A stretch of DNA of 40,934 bases from Pseudobutyrivibrio sp. (GTDB lineage: Bacteria; Bacillota; Clostridia; Lachnospirales; Lachnospiraceae): NCBI RefSeq assembly GCF_015057185.1, contig NZ_SVEV01000031.1, forward strand, positions 1 through 40,934, given 5' to 3'. A program made the translations under genes and the position numbers. The notes below the pieces were generated by a model. It had not been told where the DNA came from. It saw only the letters and a program-made list of their open reading frames with translations, and ran no database searches. Positions 34,681 through 40,934 of the stretch are shown piece by piece (position 1 is the first letter of the stretch; each line of letters begins with the position of its first letter).

Positions 34681-36078
34681 TTACTGGCCTACCTCAGCAG
34701 CACTAAGCTCTGTGTCATCTGCTGCTATGTATACTGCAGCCTGCTTGCCCCATTTGTTACTTGGATACAATTCAACTACTCTGTTGAAACATTCAAGGGC
34801 TGATTCTGTATCTCCAGTAAGTCTGTAGCAGTCTCCTAGCAAGAAAAGTGCCGCACCTGTATTATAGGTTTCATCTATATCTACAACGGTTTTAAAGTTT
34901 ACGATTGCACTATCATAATTTTCTTCTGTATAGAAAGTATTACCATCATCATAATATCCCTGAATGATAGTTGGTGAAAGCAGAGTATATAAATTATCGT
35001 AGGCTGTCTGCCCCTGCTCTCCTAATACATCCTTTGTAACTAGCTGAATGTAATCACTAGCTGTGACTGCATCACCAGCTTCATAATAATTCTTTGCGGC
35101 AAGAAGATTATCGTATGATGTAGCAACATCTTGCTTGTCGTCATATGCGCTTAATTCATTTTTTAGACTATCAATTTCATCCTGAAGAGCCGCATTCTGA
35201 TTCTTTGCTTCGGCAAGAGAATTGTCTAAAGCAAGTACAGTATCGTTTTCACCTTGAGTGATGTTTTGTCTAACAGTTGGTACAACCAAGAAAAAGCAAA
35301 TTAGCAATCCCACAACAAGTCCCAAAAGGATATTCATAAAGCTTGATTTGGAATTGTCCAACATACTACGAAAGGAATTCTCTGACATTATGATAGTATC
35401 ATTGCCATCAGCGAATGTTACTACATCGTTTTTCTTTTTACGATGTCCTGTGTTTTCTTCCTTTAGACGTTCCTTTACCTCATGGATATATCTAATTGTA
35501 GTAGTATTGTTACTATCAATCTTCGCAGCAGATGCCAAAATTTTCCTTGCGTCTGCATATTTCTTTTCCTGTATATACAAAAGAGCTAACAGTTGATGTG
35601 CCTTAACCAAATTAGGATTCTGGCTAATAACCTTTTTTAGCTGAATCATTGCTAAATCCCTGCTGCCAGCCTTACAATAATCGATTGCCTGATTATACTT
35701 TTTAATTGTGGAATTAACCTTGCTTAATAAACCTGGATCATTTTCGATTTCAGCCAAATATCTATCTGCATCTGGATTATCATCCTCTTGTAGATTCTTT
35801 GATAATACCCATTCATTGATAGCGCGAACCAATTCTCCCACCTGGTAATAACACAATCCAAGCAAATTTCTAGCCTTTGTATTGTATTTATAATATTGAA
35901 GAGATGACTTCAGCGCATCAATTGCTCCAGATAAATCATGAACCTTCGCCTTTTCCAGTCCCTGATTATAGAACACATAAGATGTGTATATGATTTGTTT
36001 ATATAACAAAATATCGGCACCGCAATTATAGCAAACCTTGTCGTTGCCAACTTCAGTACCACACATAAAGCATTGCAT
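34681..36078 (-). CDS. Zinc-ribbon, TPR-repeat membrane protein
   Basis: 465 residues with an unusual plan: a four-cysteine zinc ribbon at the N-terminus (CFMCGTEVGNDKVCYNCG), TPR-like helical repeats (about 30-205), one membrane helix (about 248-268, LLGLVVGLLICFFLVVP), a coiled coil (about 280-315), then extracytoplasmic TPR-like repeats (FYTEENYDSAIVNFKTV, LGDCYRLTGDTESALECFN). The zinc ribbon and first TPR set should be cytoplasmic. TPR on both sides of a membrane suggests a scaffold joining an internal and an external partner; this is inference. It lies between the small protein gene and the HD-GYP gene, with a GGAG ribosome site. I do not recognise a named family. Confidence 0.75.
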   Translation of the reverse strand: MQCFMCGTEVGNDKVCYNCGADILLYKQIIYTSYVFYNQGLEKAKVHDLSGAIDALKSSLQYYKYNTKARNLLGLCYYQVGELVRAINEWVLSKNLQEDDNPDADRYLAEIENDPGLLSKVNSTIKKYNQAIDYCKAGSRDLAMIQLKKVISQNPNLVKAHQLLALLYIQEKKYADARKILASAAKIDSNNTTTIRYIHEVKERLKEENTGHRKKKNDVVTFADGNDTIIMSENSFRSMLDNSKSSFMNILLGLVVGLLICFFLVVPTVRQNITQGENDTVLALDNSLAEAKNQNAALQDEIDSLKNELSAYDDKQDVATSYDNLLAAKNYYEAGDAVTASDYIQLVTKDVLGEQGQTAYDNLYTLLSPTIIQGYYDDGNTFYTEENYDSAIVNFKTVVDIDETYNTGAALFLLGDCYRLTGDTESALECFNRVVELYPSNKWGKQAAVYIAADDTELSAAEVGQ

Positions 36079-36102
36079 CTATTATTCTCCGTCTAATTAT
36101 TC

Positions 36103-36249
36103 TTATTTTGTCCCGTTACTCTGCTGTGAGGTCATATTAAATAAAAGATCAGTTAAATCTGTAAGATCCCTTGCTTTAATATCAGCCTCTGCCTGCTCAA
36201 CCTCAATGGCAGGCTCATATTTTTTTAACTCTTCTTCAAAATCTATCAC
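36103..36249 (-). CDS. Small acidic protein of 48 residues
   Basis: A GTG start at 36249 overlaps the TGA stop of the fapA-like gene in the pattern GTGA. The product begins MIDFEEELKKYEPAIEVEQ and ends NMTSQQSNGTK. It is acidic and probably helical, with no membrane segment or cysteine. GAGG lies 8 bases before the GTG. The overlap, ribosome site, and fit of the frame into the gap before the TPR gene (24 bases) argue that it is a real gene. It is short enough to be missed by automated annotation. Function unknown; a regulator or linker for the neighbouring proteins is possible. Confidence 0.65.
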   Translation of the reverse strand: MIDFEEELKKYEPAIEVEQAEADIKARDLTDLTDLLFNMTSQQSNGTK

Positions 36250-37658
36250 TTCTGTACCTCGCCTACTATCTTTGTTAGTCTGACGCCTTCTTCAGTTTTT
36301 GATATTTCAACACGCTCATGAGTATCATTGATTGCCACATGACGATCATCTATTGAAATATTACTTCCAGCGTATACACGTCTATAAACTTTAATCGTAG
36401 CATTCTTACCAGCGACGATTACTTCCTTCATTTTTGCAAGTTTTTTCGTCTCTTCCTGTACAACTGCCTCATCTCGTATTCTAACTCGAAGCAATTGCAT
36501 ACGTCTAGGATCTTCCCTGACGTTAATGCCACGTTCCTCGCCTAAGCGATCAAAGTCTTCTATACCTTTTTTTATCTTTTGAACATTTGATGCGATAGCC
36601 TCAATCTTTTTGGCTAGAATATCAAATTCAGCCAAACGTTCAACATCTACACCTACCGCAACATTTGTTATTGTTCCAAATGAATTGCCTATATCATTGG
36701 CCTCTATGCCCTGCACCGCAGAAACATATCCACCAATTATAGACGCATTATTTCCATTAAGCTCGATTTTACCATCACATTTAATTCTGCTCTTAAAGAA
36801 ATAATCAGCAGTAATATTTCCTGCGCAACTAATAATTGCATATTCAACAAACTGCGCTGTAATAGAGCCATTGCAGCTAATTACAGTTTTTTCATTTCCT
36901 TTTACACCAGAAAGCAGGAACAAATCCTTGCCGGCTCTAATGTCGCAATCCTCAATTAAGCCATCAATAACAACATTTCCAGCAGCATCAATAATTGCCC
37001 CGTCATGGACTCCGCCGTGGACAATGACATCACCATTAAACTTAATATTACCTGTTTCAATACCTACATCTCCATTTATCTCATGCACTGGGGATACAGA
37101 TATTTTGCCCTGGTTTACTTCTATCTTGCCATCAATTTTTGCTGTGTATGTAAGATTATCAGCAGAACGATCAAAGCCACGTCCGATAAGAGGTGGCAAA
37201 TCTCTTACTGGTTTTGGCTCTAAAATTTGGCCTCTAACAGACATACCTCGAGAGCCCTGAACTGCTGGATGATAAATTGCAATAACATCCCCAGCCTGAA
37301 CAGTTTCGATTGTTTTTATACTCATATAATCTGCCGTTCCATCTGGTCTGATGGTAGGTTTGCGATTAAATTCCGTATCGAAACAATATTCAAAATATCC
37401 TGGAGTTCCCTGAACCTGAGCCGTTCCCTCAGCCACTTTAATTGGGCGACCATAAATAGGACTATCAGCCAGTCGAGAAAGCATGTCTTGATCTATTCCA
37501 AAGGAAATATTGGCATTACTCAAGAACCCAAGCAACTGCGCTGCAGTAAACTTGGGTACTTCATTTTTTCCATCAGGAATTTTAAACGTCATTGTCGCCT
37601 CTAATCCATTAGATGAAACCTGAACTTTTGGCGCAAATGCACTGATTGGTTCTGCCAT
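36246..37658 (-). CDS. FapA-like DUF342 protein (flagellar assembly protein A family)
   Basis: 470 residues. The N-terminal domain (about 1-170) is followed by a central right-handed beta-helix built from short turns (IETGNIKFNGDVIVHGGV, DGLIEDCDIRAGKDLFLLSG, SCNGSITAQFVEYAIISCAG), then a coiled coil (about 345-420) and a C-terminal beta region (YAGSNISIDDRHVAI). This is the layout of the FapA/DUF342 family, linked in several bacteria to flagella or polar localisation. The start follows GGGGGA, and a good promoter stands upstream. It is the first gene of a four-gene unit ending with the HD-GYP protein, which links this family here with c-di-GMP turnover. Confidence 0.85.
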   Translation of the reverse strand: MAEPISAFAPKVQVSSNGLEATMTFKIPDGKNEVPKFTAAQLLGFLSNANISFGIDQDMLSRLADSPIYGRPIKVAEGTAQVQGTPGYFEYCFDTEFNRKPTIRPDGTADYMSIKTIETVQAGDVIAIYHPAVQGSRGMSVRGQILEPKPVRDLPPLIGRGFDRSADNLTYTAKIDGKIEVNQGKISVSPVHEINGDVGIETGNIKFNGDVIVHGGVHDGAIIDAAGNVVIDGLIEDCDIRAGKDLFLLSGVKGNEKTVISCNGSITAQFVEYAIISCAGNITADYFFKSRIKCDGKIELNGNNASIIGGYVSAVQGIEANDIGNSFGTITNVAVGVDVERLAEFDILAKKIEAIASNVQKIKKGIEDFDRLGEERGINVREDPRRMQLLRVRIRDEAVVQEETKKLAKMKEVIVAGKNATIKVYRRVYAGSNISIDDRHVAINDTHERVEISKTEEGVRLTKIVGEVQK

Positions 37659-37704
37659 AAGTCCCCCACAAGCAACTAGTAAATAACATAAAGTATCATA
37701 ATAA

Positions 37705-37733
37705 TTATATTAGTTTATTTGCAGTTTGTCATT
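37705..37733 (-). promoter_or_regulatory. Sigma-A promoter of the fapA operon
   Basis: On the minus strand ATGACA (37728-37733) and a perfect TATAAT (37705-37710) are separated by exactly 17 bases, about 45 bases before the start codon. Confidence 0.72.
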
Positions 37734-37799
37734 GAATTTTCGAACAATAACGTATTTTTCATTAAATTTTCATTATTAGGCACAATTTGAACAAATATT

Positions 37800-38477
37800 T
37801 TAGTATTTTCCGTCGTTTGGAAGTCCCTTAACGGCCTTTACAACACGGCTTGTGCCAAGTCTGCTTGCGCCAAGATCAATAAATTTCTGAGCATCCTCAA
37901 GTGAAGCAATTCCACCTGCAGCCTTGATAAGCTTGCCATTTGTCATGTGGTCTGCCATAAGCTTGACATCATCAAATGTTGCTCCGCCTGTAGAGAAGCC
38001 TGTAGATGTCTTAATGTAATCTGCATCAGATTTTGATACAACTTCACACATCTTAATCTTCTCTTCATCTGTAAGAAGGCAGCACTCGATAATAACCTTA
38101 AGGAGCTTACCCTTGCACGCAGCCTTGATTGCATTAATCTCTGCAAGAACGTCATCAAAACGGCCTTCCTTAACCCAGCCTACGTTGATAACCATATCTA
38201 CTTCCTCAGCACCGTTATCGACAGCATCGCTTGCCATAAAGCACTTTGAAGCTGTTGTAGCATAACCATTTGGGAAACCAATTACTGTACAAATTGGAAG
38301 ATGTCCACCCTGCTCCTTAACGTACTCAGCAGCCTGCTTTACAAAGCTTGCTGGAATACAAACTGAAGCAGTCTCATACTTCATTCCATCGTCTACGATG
38401 CCCTTAATGTCATTCCATGTTGCGTCCACACCAAGTAAAGTGTGATCACATTTGCTTAAAATATTCTTAATATCCAT
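37800..38477 (-). CDS. deoC: Deoxyribose-phosphate aldolase
   Basis: Splits 2-deoxyribose-5-phosphate to glyceraldehyde-3-phosphate and acetaldehyde. 225 residues, normal size. The Schiff-base lysine is K156 in [16 protein letters not shown], the second active-site lysine is K185 in [10 protein letters not shown], and the aspartate region is [12 protein letters not shown]. The start follows AGGAGG. It stands alone between two hairpin regions, 4.4 kb upstream of the nucleoside operon. The acetaldehyde and triose products would feed fermentation. No phosphorylase or phosphopentomutase gene is in the window. Confidence 0.95.
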   Translation of the reverse strand: MDIKNILSKCDHTLLGVDATWNDIKGIVDDGMKYETASVCIPASFVKQAAEYVKEQGGHLPICTVIGFPNGYATTASKCFMASDAVDNGAEEVDMVINVGWVKEGRFDDVLAEINAIKAACKGKLLKVIIECCLLTDEEKIKMCEVVSKSDADYIKTSTGFSTGGATFDDVKLMADHMTNGKLIKAAGGIASLEDAQKFIDLGASRLGTSRVVKAVKGLPNDGKY

Positions 38478-38497
38478 TTTCGTATCCTCCTATATAT

Positions 38498-38640
38498 GAG
38501 ACAGCCCTTATAATACTCCGTGCTCCCGCAGGGCACCCCTCACACCTTCGCTAGGCAACTTTCCGCTTCGCGGCGCCCTCCTAGCTCGGCATGATACTTC
38601 CCTGCTCGCGCTTTCCAAGTTTGAGTAGCTGTCTCTTTTT
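38498..38640 (+). repeat. Large multi-branched hairpin upstream of deoC
   Basis: GAGACAGC (38498-38505) pairs with GCTGTCTC (38628-38635), and TTTTT follows on the plus strand. The 122-base interior holds GCTAGG/CCTAGC (38550-38555 with 38580-38585) and CCGC/GCGG (38563-38573), and is rich in GC. As a terminator it faces the plus strand, where no gene ends. It may be an inserted intergenic element or part of the deoC leader. Confidence 0.6.
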
Positions 38641-38682
38641 ATCGTAACGTAAGTGTATAGGCTCAAACAATTCGTAGAATAA

Positions 38683-38765
38683 GCCAGTAGGCATCAAGCT
38701 ATTATATTACTTAAGCGAAACGTGTTGTTGAGCGAAGTAATATAATGCTTGTAGCCGTAACTGGC
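38683..38765 (-). terminator. Long hairpin behind valS
   Basis: GCCAGT/ACTGGC (38683-38688 with 38760-38765) encloses a 17-bp stem with one bulged T (38695-38712 with 38735-38751) and a 22-base loop. It follows the valS stop codon by 12 bases. The U-tract on the minus strand is poor (CTTATTCT), so it may stabilise the 3' end rather than terminate strongly. Confidence 0.6.
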
Positions 38766-38777
38766 GCAGGCTAGCCA

Positions 38778-40934
38778 CTAGCGCATTGATGCGAGGCGTG
38801 CCTCAACCTGAGCCATCATTGCCTCATATTTTGCAAGCTTTTCGCGCTCTTCAGCAACCTTTGCCTCTGGAGCCTTGCTCATGAATTTTTCATTTGAAAG
38901 CATTCCACGAGAACGAGCAAGCTCTTTCTCAAGCTTTTCTTTTTCTTTTGTAAGACGCTCCTTTTCCTTCTCAAAGTCTACAAGGTCTTCAAGTGGAACA
39001 AAAAGTGTTGCATCTGGTATAACTGCAGAAACAGCGTCATCTGAAATGCCTGCCTTGTCTGACTGAATAAATACTTCTGTTGCACCAGCAAGAGTCTTGA
39101 AGATTGGTGTAATCTCATCAAATGTTGCTCTTACATCTGCTGCATCAGCTACGATATGGATAGCTGCCTTCTTTGATGGTGGAACATCCATATCTGTACG
39201 AAGCTGTCTCATGCCACGAACTACGTCCTTAGCACGCTCTACCTTTGCTTCCTCTACTGGGAAGTTCATTGCCTCATCAAATACAGGCCAAGCTGAAAGC
39301 ATGATTGTTTCCTCTTCGCTCTGAAGTGTGCAGAAGATTTCTTCTGTGATGAATGGCATGAATGGGTGAAGCATCTTGAGGGCATTTGTAAGTGCAAACT
39401 TAGCTGTCCAAAGTGCTGCTTTCTTGCTAGCTGTATATTCCTCTGAGTACATTCTTGGCTTTACAATTTCGATGTACCAGTCACAGAACTCATCCCAAAT
39501 GAAATCATAAACCTTCTGAACAGCAATACCAAGCTCGTATTTATCCATGTTCTCAGTAACATCCTTTGCAAGGCTGTTTACCTTAGAGATAATCCACTTA
39601 TCCTCTGTTGCAAGGTCTGCATCAGCAGGCTTTGTAACCTCATTGTCAGCAAGATTCATCATGATAAATCTCGAAGCGTTCCATACCTTGTTTGCAAAGT
39701 TACGGCTATTTTCAACACGCTCGTTGTAGAAACGCATATCGTTACCAGGTGCATTACCTGTGATAAGTGTAAGACGAAGTGCATCTGCACCATAGTTATC
39801 AATAATCTCAAGTGGATCAATACCATTTCCTAAAGACTTAGACATCTTACGTCCCTGTGAATCACGAACAAGACCATGAATAAGTACTGTATGGAATGGG
39901 CTCTTTCCTGTGTGAGCATATCCTGAGAATACCATTCTGATTACCCAGAAGAAGATGATATCGTATCCAGTAACAAGTACGTCTGTTGGATAGAAGTAAT
40001 CAAGCTCCTCTGTGTTGTTTGGCCAACCAAGTGTTGAGAATGGCCAAAGTGCTGATGAGAACCATGTATCAAGTGTATCCTCATCCTGCTTCATGTGGTT
40101 GCATCCGCACTTAGGACAAACTGTTGGAGCGTCTTCTGACTTACAAACAACTGTCTCACCACACTTTTCGCAGTAGTATGCTGGGATTCTGTGTCCCCAC
40201 CATAACTGACGTGAAATACACCAGTCACGAATATTCTCAAGCCAGTGTAAATATGTCTTGTCGTAGTTCTTAGGAACGAACTGAAGCTCACCTGTCTTGA
40301 TAGCCTCGATAGCTGGCTTTGCAAGCTCTTCCATTGCTACGAACCACTGTGGCTTAACCATAGGCTCTACAGTAGTCTTACATCTATCATGTGTTCCAAC
40401 ATTGTGTGTATGGTCTTCAATTTTAACAAGGAGACCCATCTCATCCATCTTTTGTACGATAAGCTTACGAGCCTCATATCTATCCATACCCTCGAACTCG
40501 CCACCGTTTGCGTTGATAGTAGCATCATCGTTAAGGATATTGATTACAGGAAGGTTATGTCTCTTACCTACCTCGAAATCGTTAGGGTCATGTGCTGGAG
40601 TAATCTTAACAACACCAGTACCGAATTCCATATCAACATATTCATCAGCAACAACTGGAATCTCACGATTTACAAATGGAAGCATTACAGTCTTTCCGAT
40701 GATATCCTGATAGCGGGTATCCTTAGGGTTTACAGCAACAGCTGTATCACCAAGCATTGTCTCTGGACGTGTTGTAGCAAATGTAACGAAACGACCCGGC
40801 TCGCCTACGATTTCGTACTTCATGTGCCAGAAATGTCCTGCCTGCTCCTCATGCTCAACCTCAGCATCTGAAATAGAAGTCTGGCAAACTGGACACCAGT
40901 TAATAATACGGTTTCCCTTGTAAATGTAGCCTTC
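38778..40934 (-). CDS. valS: Valyl-tRNA synthetase, C-terminal part (runs off the right edge)
   Basis: Class I synthetase that charges tRNA-Val. About 718 residues are visible; the N-terminal part with the HIGH motif is beyond the right edge. The frame is open through the edge (IYKGNRIINWCPVCQTSISD at the boundary). Seen are the CP1 editing domain (TFATTRPETMLGDTAVAVNP), a zinc-binding-like insert (YYCEKCGETVV, CPKCGCNHM), the signature TWFSSALWPFSTLG, the KMSKS loop (GRKMSKSLGNGIDPLEII), the anticodon-binding domain, and a C-terminal coiled coil (about the last 65 residues). Everything looks intact. Confidence 0.96.
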   Translation of the reverse strand, partial: EGYIYKGNRIINWCPVCQTSISDAEVEHEEQAGHFWHMKYEIVGEPGRFVTFATTRPETMLGDTAVAVNPKDTRYQDIIGKTVMLPFVNREIPVVADEYVDMEFGTGVVKITPAHDPNDFEVGKRHNLPVINILNDDATINANGGEFEGMDRYEARKLIVQKMDEMGLLVKIEDHTHNVGTHDRCKTTVEPMVKPQWFVAMEELAKPAIEAIKTGELQFVPKNYDKTYLHWLENIRDWCISRQLWWGHRIPAYYCEKCGETVVCKSEDAPTVCPKCGCNHMKQDEDTLDTWFSSALWPFSTLGWPNNTEELDYFYPTDVLVTGYDIIFFWVIRMVFSGYAHTGKSPFHTVLIHGLVRDSQGRKMSKSLGNGIDPLEIIDNYGADALRLTLITGNAPGNDMRFYNERVENSRNFANKVWNASRFIMMNLADNEVTKPADADLATEDKWIISKVNSLAKDVTENMDKYELGIAVQKVYDFIWDEFCDWYIEIVKPRMYSEEYTASKKAALWTAKFALTNALKMLHPFMPFITEEIFCTLQSEEETIMLSAWPVFDEAMNFPVEEAKVERAKDVVRGMRQLRTDMDVPPSKKAAIHIVADAADVRATFDEITPIFKTLAGATEVFIQSDKAGISDDAVSAVIPDATLFVPLEDLVDFEKEKERLTKEKEKLEKELARSRGMLSNEKFMSKAPEAKVAEEREKLAKYEAMMAQVEARLASMR

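Noticed and set aside
40389-40871. 160-codon plus-strand frame
   Set aside because: It lies antisense to intact valS sequence.

Overview
The window looks like a chromosomal segment of a low-GC, flagellated anaerobic Firmicute. The Lachnospiraceae (Butyrivibrio/Pseudobutyrivibrio-like) fit best. This is an inference from gene content: ECF vitamin S-components behind riboswitches, c-di-GMP enzymes, FapA-type proteins, large Glu-rich surface proteins, strong AGGAGG ribosome sites, and no phage or classical IS genes. Almost every gene is on the minus strand. Only thiT (17674-18243) and one unknown gene (23132-23878) are on the plus strand. No tRNA, rRNA, CRISPR array or transposase gene was seen.

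Layout. (1) 1-2223: 5' part of efp, then a PAS/degenerate-GGDEF/EAL protein. (2) 2250-4284: folT-folC operon behind a sigma-A promoter and a tetrahydrofolate riboswitch. (3) 4271-5011: a 741-bp imperfect palindrome with no credible protein. Its ends coincide with the folT promoter on one side and the phosphate-transporter stop/terminator on the other. (4) 5001-7980: Na/Pi cotransporter with a PhoU-like tail, and hflX. (5) 8076-17400: two tandem paralogous giant surface proteins (1188 and 1767 codons), each with the same upstream element and terminator hairpin. (6) 17500-18280: thiT behind a TPP riboswitch. (7) 18283-22947: ispE, a GntR/FCD regulator, a DUF1934 protein, an SPFH protein (YdjI-like) and a zinc-ribbon membrane protein (YdjG-like). 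(8) 23132-23996: an unrecognised gene and a highly nested hairpin. (9) 24055-33368: a nucleoside operon made of a BMP-family binding lipoprotein, glycyl-radical enzyme YjjI, its activase YjjW, ABC transporter NupOPQ, cytidine deaminase, adenosine deaminase and a Crp-like regulator. (10) 33452-37733: FapA (DUF342), a 48-residue small protein, a zinc-ribbon TPR membrane protein and an HD-GYP phosphodiesterase. (11) 37800-40934: deoC and the 3' part of valS, with two large hairpins between them.

How the genes fit together. folT/folC and thiT form vitamin-salvage units, each with an RNA switch whose last hairpin covers the ribosome site. The nucleoside operon brings in nucleosides, deaminates them and makes an unassigned glycyl-radical enzyme; deoC, 4.4 kb away, cleaves the deoxyribose phosphate. 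E. coli also places yjjI-yjjW beside its deo operon, so the association recurs in a distant lineage. Two c-di-GMP phosphodiesterases of different families (EAL and HD-GYP) point to active c-di-GMP signalling.

The observations most worth following up are the 741-bp palindrome, YjjI/YjjW inside the nucleoside operon, the patchwork divergence of the two surface proteins with their shared upstream element, and the small protein at 36103-36249.
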